Assembly (NCBI GenBank): GCA_012270975.1
Contig: JAAXHH010000074.1
Span: 1 to 64,000 of the forward strand
From: Candidatus Latescibacterota bacterium
Lineage (GTDB): Bacteria; JAAXHH01
Direction of reading: 5' to 3'
DNA: 64,000 nt
This document shows positions 17,487-26,613 of the stretch, piece by piece. The position numbers were made by a program, and so were the translations under genes. The notes under the pieces are model-generated. The model was given only the letters and a program-made list of their open reading frames with translations, searched no databases and was not told the DNA's origin. Position 1 is the stretch's first letter; every line of letters starts with the position of its first letter.

Positions 17487-17616
17487 GAAGCGGTCAAGGA
17501 TCCGGTAAGGCGCGGGTAACCGGTTGAGCCGTGCGGCACGATGACGCACAATGGCGCGCCCGGTCTCCGGGATGCTTGCCGGAATCCCGGGGTGGGACGC
17601 GTTTATTTCCGCCGTG

Positions 17617-19395
17617 CTACCGGGTGGTCAGCCAGTCCCAGAAGCCCGCGGATTCCTCTTTTGAAGTCGCGTCCAGTGCGTCTTCCGATATATACAGCGT
17701 CGGCATCAGGTTCAGCATCTGGTTGCCCCGCCAGGCCTTGTACCCCCACCGGTTGGTCTCCAGTGCCGCGCCGCGCACGTAGGGGCGCCACATTTCGTTG
17801 ATCAGGGTGTGCCAGAGGAATACGCCGCCCACGTCTCGGACCAGGATTTCCTCCGCTTCCTGGTACAACTCGGTCCGCCGGGCCCGGTCTCCCACCAGCA
17901 CGTTTGCCCGCAGCACCAGTTCTTCGAACCGCTCATTATACCACGGATGCCGTCCGTTCGACAGCCACAGCGTGAGCAGGTTGCTGGCATCGACGTAGTC
18001 GTAACGGTAGGGGATGAGCGCCAGGGTGAGCTCCTTGGCGTTCATCGTTTCCGTAAACACCTTCCTTTCCACGTTCCGAACGCCGACCTCGATATTCAGA
18101 CTCTGCCTCAGCATGGCCTGGACCGCCTCGGCGGCCGTGCTGTTCACGATGGTTTCACCCCGCAGCCATATGCTCACGGCCGGGAATCCCTTGCCATCGG
18201 GATAACCCGCCTGCGCCAGGAGGTTACGCGCCCGTTCCGGGTCGTAGGCCTGGATGGAAGCCAGCGCTTCTGAATTGGCCGCGGGAAACCCCGGCGGCGA
18301 CATGGCGGCGGCCGGCAACGCGATGTCCCGCAGGGCCGAACTCATGAGCGAAGCCTGATCGACGGCATGGCTGAAGGCCCGACGCACCCGCCGGTCGTTG
18401 AAGGGCGGGTTGTAGGAATCCATCAGCAGATAGTAGGTCTGGAAATCCACGTAGGTGTTCAGGTGGTCCTCCAACGCGGGATTGGATTTGACGCGGTTGA
18501 TTTCGGCCTGGTTGCTCAGCACGATGTAGTCGACTTCGCCGGCCTCGTAGGCGGCGAGGTAGGGCGGTTGGGCGGCGGCGTTGAAGAGCTGCGCAGTGAT
18601 GCGTTCCAGGTAGGGTTTGTTGGGCCCCCGGTACGTGGGACTCGGCTCGAGGACGATGCGGTCGTTGATCGTCCATTCCTTGAGCCGGAAGGGACCGCTG
18701 CCCATGTGGGTCTCGGGCCGGGTCGACCAGGCCGGGCCGTATTTCTCGAACAGGTGGGTGGGGGTCACCCAGCTGTAGTTCAACAGTTCCGGCGCGTAAG
18801 GCGTCGGGAGGGTCGTCGTGAAGGCGATGGTGTGCTCGTCCAGCGCTTCGACGCCCAGCGAGTCCGGCGGCATGCGGCCGGCCACGACTTCCCCCCAGTG
18901 CTTGATGGGCCGGTAGTACCATTCGAAATCGAACCCGGTCTTCGGATCGGCCCAGCGATGGAACGAAGATTCATAGTCGTAGGCCGTGACGGGCCGGCCG
19001 TCGCCGAAAACCAGGTCCTGCTGCAGATGGAAGATCCACGTGAGGCCGTCTTCAGTCACTTCCCAGTGCGTCGCCGCGGCCGGGAGCAGGTTGAAATCCC
19101 GGTCGACCCGGGTCAGCGGCTCGTTCGTAATGGCGAAACCGAAGACCTTCTGGTAGGAGGAGACGGCCCGGTCCATGAACCGGTTGTTGAGTTCGAAGGT
19201 CCGGAGGTGCTGGTGTTCCGGCGGGGCGGCGTCCGGGGGGAGCGTGACGCCCACGGAATTGACCAGGGCCGGTTCATCCTGGCCGGATGGGTCGGCGACG
19301 GCGGCGCCCAACAAGGAGGCACACAGGAGCGCTCCCGAGCCAGTCAATATCGTCGCCAGGACGATGATACCCCATTTTCTTATGGTTGATGACAT
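17617..19395 (-). CDS. Family 5 extracellular solute-binding protein (copy 2)
   Basis: A periplasmic binding protein of the DppA/OppA type (SBP_bac_5), about 592 residues. A signal peptide covers roughly residues 1-34. The mature protein shows family blocks: an early (A)THWEVTEDGLTW region, a central segment around TPTHLFEKYG, and RRAFSHAVDQ. It would bind oligopeptides, nickel complexes or similar for import. It is a close paralogue of the gene directly upstream (19502-21229), evidently a tandem duplication. No permease or ATPase gene for an Opp-type importer is adjacent. ATG 19395 is used; a TTG two codons earlier is possible, and no strong ribosome site is seen for either. Lipoprotein anchoring is unlikely because no convincing lipobox is present. 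Confidence 0.88.
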   Translation of the reverse strand: MSSTIRKWGIIVLATILTGSGALLCASLLGAAVADPSGQDEPALVNSVGVTLPPDAAPPEHQHLRTFELNNRFMDRAVSSYQKVFGFAITNEPLTRVDRDFNLLPAAATHWEVTEDGLTWIFHLQQDLVFGDGRPVTAYDYESSFHRWADPKTGFDFEWYYRPIKHWGEVVAGRMPPDSLGVEALDEHTIAFTTTLPTPYAPELLNYSWVTPTHLFEKYGPAWSTRPETHMGSGPFRLKEWTINDRIVLEPSPTYRGPNKPYLERITAQLFNAAAQPPYLAAYEAGEVDYIVLSNQAEINRVKSNPALEDHLNTYVDFQTYYLLMDSYNPPFNDRRVRRAFSHAVDQASLMSSALRDIALPAAAMSPPGFPAANSEALASIQAYDPERARNLLAQAGYPDGKGFPAVSIWLRGETIVNSTAAEAVQAMLRQSLNIEVGVRNVERKVFTETMNAKELTLALIPYRYDYVDASNLLTLWLSNGRHPWYNERFEELVLRANVLVGDRARRTELYQEAEEILVRDVGGVFLWHTLINEMWRPYVRGAALETNRWGYKAWRGNQMLNLMPTLYISEDALDATSKEESAGFWDWLTTR

Positions 19396-19501
19396 ACGCA
19401 ATCGATGTGGACCGGTTCGAACGTTGACGCAGTGAGCCAGGCCGACGCCGTTAACGCGCTATAGCCGTATTGCCGCGCTGTCAGCGGTTGGACAACCGTC
19501 T

Positions 19502-21229
19502 TCACAAACCGGCGGGCTTCCGAGCCGTGGTATTCCGGAGTACATCCTCTGAAATATAGATCGTCGTCATCAGGTTGAGCATCTGGTTACCCCGCCAGGC
19601 CCTGTATCCCGAGTCGTTCGGTTCGAGCGCTTCGCCGCGTACGTAGGGGCGCCACATCTCGTTGACCAGGTCGTGCCAGAGGAACACGCCGCCCACGTCG
19701 CGGACCAGGATCTCTTCCGCTTCATGGTAGAGTTGCGCTCGTCGATCGGGATCGCCCACCAGGTGGTTGGCCTGTTCCACAAGTTCCTCGAACCGGTCGT
19801 TGCGCCACGGATGGCGGCCCCGGGACAACCACAGGTTGAGCAGGTTGCTGGGGTCCAGGTAGTCCCATCCGTAGGCGAGCATGGAAAAGGGGATCTCCTT
19901 GGCGTTCAGCGCTTCCGTGTAGACCTTCCGTTCCACGTTCAGCACCTCGACCTCGATATTCAGGTTCTGCTTCAACATGGCCTGTATGGCCTCGGCAGCC
20001 ACTTTTCTCAGGTAGGCCTCGCCGCGCAGCCACATGGCCATCACCGGGAACCCCTTGCCGTCGGGATAACCCGCTTCCGCGAGCAGGCTGCGGGCCCTTT
20101 CCGGGTCGAATCGCTGAATGTCAGCCAGTAATGTGGGGCGGGCGGCTGGAAACCCCTCCGGCATCATCGATACGGCGGGAACCGCGATATCCTTCAGAGC
20201 CGACTTCATGATGGCCGGCTGGTCGATGGCGTGGCTGATGGCCTGGCGGACGCGCAGGTCGTGGAAGGGAGGACCGCGGGTATCCATGAAGAGATAGTAC
20301 GTAGTGAAATTGGTATAGGTGTTGAGGTGGCTTCGCAGCACCGGATCGGACCTGACCCGGTTGATCTCCGCCGGGTTGTTCAGCAGGACGTAGTCGACCT
20401 CGCCCGCCTCGTAGGAGGCGAGAAAGGGCGGCTGGGCCGCGGCGTTGTACAGCCGGGCGATGATCCGTTCCAGGTAGGGCGTGCTGGGTCCGGGGTAGGC
20501 GGGATTCGGTTCGAGGACGATGCGGTCGTTGATGGTCCATTCCTTGAGCCGGTAGGGTCCATACCCGATGTGGGTTTCGGGTTTGGTGGACCACGCCGCG
20601 CCATACTTCTCGAACTGGTTGGTGGGCGTCACCCAGCTGTAGTTGAGCAATTGAGGCGCGAAAGGCGCGGGCCGGGTGGTCGTGAAGGCAATAGTGTGCG
20701 GATCCAGCGCCTCGACACCCAGCGAATCCAGCGGCATCTTCCGCGCGACGACGGCGCCCCAGTTATTGATAGGCCGGTAATACCATTCGAAATCGAAACC
20801 TATGTCCGGGTCCGCCCACCTGCGGAACGTGTCTTCGTAGTCATAGGCGGTAACGGGCTTGCCGTCGCCGAACACCATGTCCTTCCTGAGATGGAAGACC
20901 CAGGTTCGGCCGTCCCCGGTCACCTCCCAGTGGGTGGCCGCGGCGGGCACCAGGTTGAAATTGCGGTCGACCCTGGTGAGGGGTTCGCACGTCAGGGCAA
21001 ACCCGAAGGACTTCTGATAGGAGGACGTGGCCCGGTCCATATACCGGTTGTTGAGTTCGAAGGTGCGCAGGATCTGCATGGAGGGCGGCGCGGCGTCCGG
21101 CGGCAGGGTCACGCCGACGGAATTCACCCGGGCGGGCGGACCAGGTGGACCGGAGGAAGAGTCCGATGCCAGCGCGACGGCAATCGCAAGAATCGATACA
21201 GGGAGCAGCAGGCAGATCTTCGTAAACAT
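19502..21229 (-). CDS. Family 5 extracellular solute-binding protein (copy 1)
   Basis: A 575-residue SBP_bac_5 protein, paralogous to the following gene over nearly its whole length. The N-terminal signal peptide (about 1-22, A-L-A-S) is followed by the shared segment NSVGVTLPPDAAPP. Other shared blocks include the WYYRPI region and YGPYRLKEWTINDR. The mature protein should sit in the periplasm and deliver peptides or other solutes to an unlinked ABC importer. It starts 11 bases after the M23 peptidase gene, so the two are likely co-transcribed; a peptidoglycan hydrolase plus peptide binders suggests scavenging or recycling of muropeptides or peptides (inference). Ligand specificity is unknown. 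Confidence 0.88.
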   Translation of the reverse strand: MFTKICLLLPVSILAIAVALASDSSSGPPGPPARVNSVGVTLPPDAAPPSMQILRTFELNNRYMDRATSSYQKSFGFALTCEPLTRVDRNFNLVPAAATHWEVTGDGRTWVFHLRKDMVFGDGKPVTAYDYEDTFRRWADPDIGFDFEWYYRPINNWGAVVARKMPLDSLGVEALDPHTIAFTTTRPAPFAPQLLNYSWVTPTNQFEKYGAAWSTKPETHIGYGPYRLKEWTINDRIVLEPNPAYPGPSTPYLERIIARLYNAAAQPPFLASYEAGEVDYVLLNNPAEINRVRSDPVLRSHLNTYTNFTTYYLFMDTRGPPFHDLRVRQAISHAIDQPAIMKSALKDIAVPAVSMMPEGFPAARPTLLADIQRFDPERARSLLAEAGYPDGKGFPVMAMWLRGEAYLRKVAAEAIQAMLKQNLNIEVEVLNVERKVYTEALNAKEIPFSMLAYGWDYLDPSNLLNLWLSRGRHPWRNDRFEELVEQANHLVGDPDRRAQLYHEAEEILVRDVGGVFLWHDLVNEMWRPYVRGEALEPNDSGYRAWRGNQMLNLMTTIYISEDVLRNTTARKPAGL

Positions 21230-21240
21230 GACTTTCCCGT

Positions 21241-22323
21241 TCAGCCGTCATTCGGATTGCGCACCTCGACGGGCTTCTGGTACAGCATAGAGAGGACCTC
21301 GGTGAACTGGAGCGGACTGACCCCCACGCCGTTTACGTTGACCGTCCAGTGCAGGTGCGCGGCGGTCACCCTTCCCGTGGAACCGGAAAGCCCCAGTAAT
21401 TGCCCCCGGGACACCTCGTCCCCTGTTTTCACATACAACCGGCTCATGTGCGAATATCCGGTGTGGATGCCCATGCCGTGTTCGATGAGGACGTGGTTCC
21501 CGGAATAGAACAGGTTCTGCGCCAGCTTGACCACGCCGGACTGGGCGGCGTACAGGGGCGTGCCTTCGTAGGCCCGCAGGTCGAGGCCGCCGTGATAGCT
21601 TCGAAGCTGTCCGTTAAACACCCTTCGAGTTCCGTACGGGCTGGTGATGGTTTTCTTCTCCACGGGATAACGGAAAGTGTCTTCCATCATCACCGTGTCC
21701 CGGACCGCTTCGTACGCCGCGGCGATGACCTTCTGTTCCCGCGCTATGCGCCGGAAATCAGCGGCCGAGGGGGTAACCCTGCTCTGCGGAACGCCCCGGA
21801 TCTGTTCTGACCGGTACGGGCCGGCGACTATGGTGAACGGGAGGTCTCGATCGAAGACACGGTCGCTCTCGATCCATTCCACGTGAACGGTGTCCGGCCC
21901 CGGTGCCACGCGATAGGGTATGCCGATCAGGGCGAACAACACACCGTCGGGCTCGGTGGGATGAGGGTACAGGCGATGGATCCGGGTACCCGTCGAAACG
22001 GTCAGATCAGCCACGCGACAGGCCGGACCAGCGAGATCGACCCGCGCTGCCGGAAGATCAGCCATGCGACCGGCTTTCACGTCGGGATCGCGACCGGCTT
22101 TCACGTCGGGATCGCGACCGGCTTTCACGTCGGGATCGCGACCGGCTTCCACGTCGGGATCGTTCGGGATGCACTGCAGTAAAAGCGTGTGACCGTTCGC
22201 CACCCGCCCATCGGAAAGGCGCAGCGAGAAAGCCCGCTCTCCCAGATAGTCCCTCGGTGCGTGGAAGAAGGTCTCTCCGCTCAGACAGACGGCGGTCAGG
22301 ACCAGGGTAAGAACAAAATGCAT
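21241..22323 (-). CDS. M23 family (LytM/VanX-fold) zinc metallopeptidase
   Basis: A 360-residue exported protein with a signal-like N-terminus (MHFVLTLVLTAVCLSG) and a C-terminal LytM domain (about 215-345). Zinc ligands are seen: HxxxD in YHGGLDLRA (about 244-248) and HLH in HLHWTV (about 323-325). Such enzymes cut peptidoglycan cross-links, or act as inactive regulators when ligands are missing; here the ligands are present. The N-terminal part contains a four-fold 8-residue repeat (DPDVKAGR type), encoded by a 24-base minisatellite at 22066-22161, followed by an Ig-like region. It is upstream of the two solute-binding genes on the same strand. No strong ribosome site was found at ATG 22323. 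The role in wall remodelling is inferred from the family. Confidence 0.88.
   Translation of the reverse strand: MHFVLTLVLTAVCLSGETFFHAPRDYLGERAFSLRLSDGRVANGHTLLLQCIPNDPDVEAGRDPDVKAGRDPDVKAGRDPDVKAGRMADLPAARVDLAGPACRVADLTVSTGTRIHRLYPHPTEPDGVLFALIGIPYRVAPGPDTVHVEWIESDRVFDRDLPFTIVAGPYRSEQIRGVPQSRVTPSAADFRRIAREQKVIAAAYEAVRDTVMMEDTFRYPVEKKTITSPYGTRRVFNGQLRSYHGGLDLRAYEGTPLYAAQSGVVKLAQNLFYSGNHVLIEHGMGIHTGYSHMSRLYVKTGDEVSRGQLLGLSGSTGRVTAAHLHWTVNVNGVGVSPLQFTEVLSMLYQKPVEVRNPNDG
22066..22161. repeat. 24-bp x 4 in-frame tandem repeat in the M23 peptidase gene
   Basis: Four tandem 24-base units occupy 22066-22089, 22090-22113, 22114-22137 and 22138-22161. The first three are identical and the last differs by one base, changing Lys to Glu in the protein. 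Each encodes an 8-residue DPDV(K/E)AGR unit on the minus strand. Near identity implies recent expansion; copy number may vary between strains. Confidence 0.95.
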
Positions 22324-22496
22324 GGAACAGGGCTGGAATCCGGGTCGAACCGGGTTTAAACTGGGACCGGTCTCGACGGCACCCCCGATCTGGACGACAC
22401 GACCGATCCGGGCTATACCTAATCATTATACCCCATTGCCCGATTCCCAAAACAGTTTTTTGAACCGGCCCCTGAGGCTTCGGAAGGAAACCCTCG

Positions 22497-25400
22497 CTAC
22501 CGGGGATTCGAATCCGGGATGCCGCGGCTGACCAGGACTTCGTAATCTCCGTCCGGCGGCACGCGCCGGGCGGACGGCTGAAAGCCGCCCTGGTCGGGCC
22601 AGTCTCGGAGGATGCCCCGGACCGATCCGGTCGTACGGTCCAACATGATCGCGGCGGCCGGCTCTCCCCTACGGTCTATCGTCTTCACCCCTTCCGGACC
22701 GGATAACGCGATCCGATCCAATCGATCGAGCCAGTCCGTCCGGACGGGAAGCACGAAGGCGAAAACGCTCCCGGCCCCGTCCGCGATTTCCGCCGCGCCG
22801 AAGGACAGCGCGAACAGCGTGTTCCCCGCTCCGTCTTCACCGGTGAGGCGGTACGGACCGCCGGTCTCCGGCAGGGCGGGCGGGGCGTCGACCGGGAAGG
22901 CAGGATGGAGGATCAGTTCGCCCAAGTCGTTCACTTCGCCCCATAGCAGCAGGTTGGACGCGGAAGCGGCGCGCGCCGCCGGAACGGGCGTTTCCTCGGA
23001 CCGCCGATAGATCAGTGCCTTGACGAAGTGGAAGTCGCTGATCCATCCGGGGCGGCAGTAACTCATCAGGTCGAAGTTGCGTGGCGACACCAGCGATCCC
23101 GACAGGAGGTCGTAGCCCCATGCGCCGGTAGATCCGTCGATGTAGGGGTAGTCGGGGTCCAATCCGGCCGGGCCGCCGCACGGCGCGTGCCCCAGATTCA
23201 TGTTGTGTCCGAGTTCATGGGCTATGATGTGTCGGTCCAGCGCCGACACGCCGATGCTTCCGGGGATGACTGCAACACCCACGCGTTCGCTGGCAGGAAG
23301 GATGCCCATGTAGTGTCCCCGGGCGCCATCCAGGATGCGAACCACAAAGACCTCGACCAGGATCGATATGGTGTTCTTCGCCTCCGATGCCACCGAAGTC
23401 CACACGGGTTCGCGCACGTTCAGATGGAGATCACCTACCGGCAGTGTCTCCCGGGTCATCCTGAACAGTTCATCATCTGGCGACAGGCCCGCGGCGTAGT
23501 CCGCAAGCGTCCAATCCGGATTCGACATCCACAGAAACGGCACCAGGGTAAGATCGAGGGGCGGCACCTCCGTCACCTCCAGGGCCAGCCGTCCGGCAGC
23601 CGGCAGGCGGCGATCGAAATCCGAAGCAGAATCCGGTATGCTGCCGGGGTCGATTTCTATCACCATTTCCAGGCCCGGCTGAACGACTTCGGCCGGTATC
23701 GCGGCGTTGGATGAAGCCGCGAGATCTCCCTCCTCCGGACGGTCCGGCAGTCTCTCGTCTCCGCCCGGAATCTCGACCGTGTGCACCGGAAGATCGTTCC
23801 GGTAAAACATAGCGCGTACCGGCGGCCGTTTGGCGTCGGCCATGCCGCCGTTCGTTACGAAGACGCGCAGGAGCGCGGGCTTGCCGGCAACCAGCGGCAC
23901 CGGGTTTTCGAGGGACTGTACCGCCTGCGTGAGATACGCCGACGTAACGCGCGCGACGGCGTCGCCGCAGTTGGCAACGCGCCTCTCATCTATATCCCGC
24001 AACCACGCCCGGGTCTCGACGTCCCGGGGCGCGCAGAGTCGCGTGCCGGCCAGCAGCAGAGAGGCCAGGTCGAGGCTCAGAAACGCGCGCGGCAACGGCC
24101 CCGACAGCCCGGCGTTGTGGGAAAGACTCAGCGTCCTCAGCTTTCCGAGCGCTCCCAGTTCGGACGGAACCGACCCGCTCAGCCGATTTGACGCCAGGCT
24201 TAGCGTGACGAGATTTGCCAGTCGTCCCAGTTCGGGTGGAACGGGGCCTGTCAGCCCGTTGGTGGAGAGATCCAGTTCCTCGAGGTGGGCCAGTTGTCCC
24301 AGTTCGGGTGGTACGAGGCCCGTCAACTCATTGGTGGAGAGATCCAGTTCCTCGAGGTGGGCCAGTCGTCCCAGTTCCGGCGGAACGGGGCCTGTCAGCC
24401 CGTTTCTATCGAGGTCGAGTACGACGAGGTCTCGAAGTCGCCCCAGTTCGGGTGGAACGGGGCCCGCCAGCCTGTTGTTGCCGAGGTTGAGTACGGAAAG
24501 GGTTTCCAGTCGTCCCAGTTCGGATGGAACGGGGCCTGTCAACTCGTTGGAAGAGAGCGCCAGTCGCTCGAGGCTGCGGAGGTTCCCCAGTTCGGGTGGA
24601 ACGGGGCCGTGTAACCGGTTGAGCCCGAGGTCGAGGACGGAGAGTCGGTCGAGGCGTCCCAGTTCGGATGGAACGGACCCGGTCAACCCGTTGGCGGAGA
24701 GATCGAGGACGGAAAGGAATTCAAGTCGTCTCAGTTCAGGCGGAACGGGGCCGGTCAGCAGGTTCACCGAGAGATCCAACGTTGCGAGTCGGGCGAGGCG
24801 CGCGAGTTCGGGCGGAAGGTGCCCTGTCAGGCCGTTGCCGATAAGACGCAACGTTTCCAGACGTTCCATCAGCGCCAGTTCCGGAGGCAGACGCCCCCTC
24901 AGGTTATTGTACCCCAGGTCGATGGAGATCACATGCCCTTCGGCGTCGGTCTCGACACCGTGCCAGTCTCGCAACGGCGCTTCGCCGAGCCAGTTGGCGG
25001 CCTCCTTCCAGTATGCGCCGCCCGTTTCGCCGTATAGCGCGGTCAACGCCAACCTGTCGGGGGCAATTGTGGCGGGACAGCCGTCGACCCGTATGTCCCC
25101 GACGGTGGCCAACCAGGCCTGGTAAGCGGGGTCCTGCGGCGCGCAAAGACCCGTTCCGCCCAACTTGAGGACCGTCAGGCCGAGACCAACCAGCGACGCA
25201 GGCAGCGGTCCCGTCAGCCCGGGGTTGTTCGACAGGTCCAATACGCTCAGAGACCGGAGATCGCCCAGTCGGGACGGCAGCGTCCCCTTAAGATTGTTGT
25301 CTTCCAGATCCAGGCCCGTTACCTGGCCCAGGTCATTGGTCGCGACTCCGTGCCAGGTGCTCACGGGCGCGCCGGTGAGCCAATTGTGCCGTCCGGTCCA

Positions 25401-26585
25401 GTTTCCCCCGTCCGCCGCGTTGTGCAACGCGATCAGCACGCTCCGCTCCATGTCCTCGCAGTTGTCCACTTCAACGTCGTCAATCGCGCCGAGCCAGGCC
25501 TGGAAAACCGCGTCCAACGGCGCGCATAGAAAAGTTCTATCAAGCCTCAGTGTTTCGAGGTTGTCGAGATTGGTCATGGCTCGGGGCAACGGTCCATGCG
25601 AGAAATTATTGCCCCTTGCGCCGAGTTTCATGAGCCTGGCGAGTCGTCCGATTTCGGGGGGTATGCTTCCCGTCAACCGGTTGTAGGAAATATCCAGCAC
25701 CTCCAGCCTGGCGAGTCGTCCGATTTCGGGGGGTATGCTTCCCGTCAACTGATTGCCCACGAGTGAAAGAGATCGAAGCCTTTCCAACCGGCTCAGTTCT
25801 ACGGGAATTGCGCCGTTCAGGCCGTTCCTGTCGAGCAACAATTCGATCACCCTTCCTTCGGCGTCAGTCGTCACTCCTTGCCACTCGGCCAAGGGTGCGT
25901 CGCTCGACCAGTTCGTGGCGAGCGTCCATCCCGGGCCGCCGGTGCCGTTGAACAGCGCCACCAGGGCGGCGCGGTCCAGCGCGTCTGGTCCGAAGCCCGA
26001 AACCGTGACTTCCACGCTTGTAGATACATCCCCGGAAGACACGGTGATCCGGGCGTTTCCGTTCGACCGTGCCTCGAGGTCTCCCAGGGCGTTCACCGAG
26101 ACGATGAAGGGATCGCTGCTTGTCCAGACGAGCGGCGCGTTCGGCACCTGGTAGCCGTTCCTGTCTTTCGCCACGGCGTCCACGCGCAGAGTTCCGTCCG
26201 TCTTCGTCAGTGTCACGCTGGCGGGCGTGACGTCGATGCGAGCGACCGCCTGCGATACCGTGACGGCGGCGTTCGCATGGAATTGCCCTGAAACCGCCGT
26301 GACGACCGCGGAACCGTTCTTCCGGGCCGTGACCAGGCCCTCGTCAGTCACGCTGGCCACTTCGGTGTTTCCGCTGGTCCACGTCACGGCAGCGTCCGAT
26401 ATCACCCGATCGTTCCCGTCCAGTACCGACGCGGTGAGTTGTACGGTCGCGCCAATGGCGTCCAGCTCGGCCTCGGCAGGCGATATCCTGATGCTGGCCG
26501 CCCGCTGCAGTCCCGTGGGGCTTTCTCTGCCGCACGACGGAAGGACAATGATCGAGAGAACGACAGGAACGACAAGAAACCTCAT
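22497..26585 (-). CDS. Big2 / leucine-rich-repeat / zinc metalloprotease lipoprotein
   Basis: A very large lipoprotein of about 1,362 residues. The signal sequence ends in a lipobox (V-L-P-S-C, Cys about 18 from ATG 26585), so it should be lipid-anchored outside the inner membrane. Two bacterial Ig-like (Big2) domains cover about 30-200. About 20 plant-type leucine-rich repeats (unit of 24 residues, consensus L-T-G-x-V-P-x-E-L-G-x-L) span about 210-890, in three groups separated by non-repeat sections. A zinc-metalloprotease signature HELGHNMNLGH is near residue 1125, in a reprolysin-like domain (about 1030-1200), and the C-terminal ~150 residues are unassigned. The LRR part probably recognises a ligand and the protease cuts it (inference). 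ATG 26597 is an alternative start. Confidence 0.85.
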   Translation of the reverse strand: MRFLVVPVVLSIIVLPSCGRESPTGLQRAASIRISPAEAELDAIGATVQLTASVLDGNDRVISDAAVTWTSGNTEVASVTDEGLVTARKNGSAVVTAVSGQFHANAAVTVSQAVARIDVTPASVTLTKTDGTLRVDAVAKDRNGYQVPNAPLVWTSSDPFIVSVNALGDLEARSNGNARITVSSGDVSTSVEVTVSGFGPDALDRAALVALFNGTGGPGWTLATNWSSDAPLAEWQGVTTDAEGRVIELLLDRNGLNGAIPVELSRLERLRSLSLVGNQLTGSIPPEIGRLARLEVLDISYNRLTGSIPPEIGRLARLMKLGARGNNFSHGPLPRAMTNLDNLETLRLDRTFLCAPLDAVFQAWLGAIDDVEVDNCEDMERSVLIALHNAADGGNWTGRHNWLTGAPVSTWHGVATNDLGQVTGLDLEDNNLKGTLPSRLGDLRSLSVLDLSNNPGLTGPLPASLVGLGLTVLKLGGTGLCAPQDPAYQAWLATVGDIRVDGCPATIAPDRLALTALYGETGGAYWKEAANWLGEAPLRDWHGVETDAEGHVISIDLGYNNLRGRLPPELALMERLETLRLIGNGLTGHLPPELARLARLATLDLSVNLLTGPVPPELRRLEFLSVLDLSANGLTGSVPSELGRLDRLSVLDLGLNRLHGPVPPELGNLRSLERLALSSNELTGPVPSELGRLETLSVLNLGNNRLAGPVPPELGRLRDLVVLDLDRNGLTGPVPPELGRLAHLEELDLSTNELTGLVPPELGQLAHLEELDLSTNGLTGPVPPELGRLANLVTLSLASNRLSGSVPSELGALGKLRTLSLSHNAGLSGPLPRAFLSLDLASLLLAGTRLCAPRDVETRAWLRDIDERRVANCGDAVARVTSAYLTQAVQSLENPVPLVAGKPALLRVFVTNGGMADAKRPPVRAMFYRNDLPVHTVEIPGGDERLPDRPEEGDLAASSNAAIPAEVVQPGLEMVIEIDPGSIPDSASDFDRRLPAAGRLALEVTEVPPLDLTLVPFLWMSNPDWTLADYAAGLSPDDELFRMTRETLPVGDLHLNVREPVWTSVASEAKNTISILVEVFVVRILDGARGHYMGILPASERVGVAVIPGSIGVSALDRHIIAHELGHNMNLGHAPCGGPAGLDPDYPYIDGSTGAWGYDLLSGSLVSPRNFDLMSYCRPGWISDFHFVKALIYRRSEETPVPAARAASASNLLLWGEVNDLGELILHPAFPVDAPPALPETGGPYRLTGEDGAGNTLFALSFGAAEIADGAGSVFAFVLPVRTDWLDRLDRIALSGPEGVKTIDRRGEPAAAIMLDRTTGSVRGILRDWPDQGGFQPSARRVPPDGDYEVLVSRGIPDSNPR

Positions 26586-26613
26586 GGCCAATTCCATCGC
26601 GAAACGCGTCGGC

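Noticed and set aside
23830-25125. Plus-strand repetitive frame of 431 codons opposite the LRR gene
   Set aside because: Its repeats are the antisense reading of the leucine-rich repeats.
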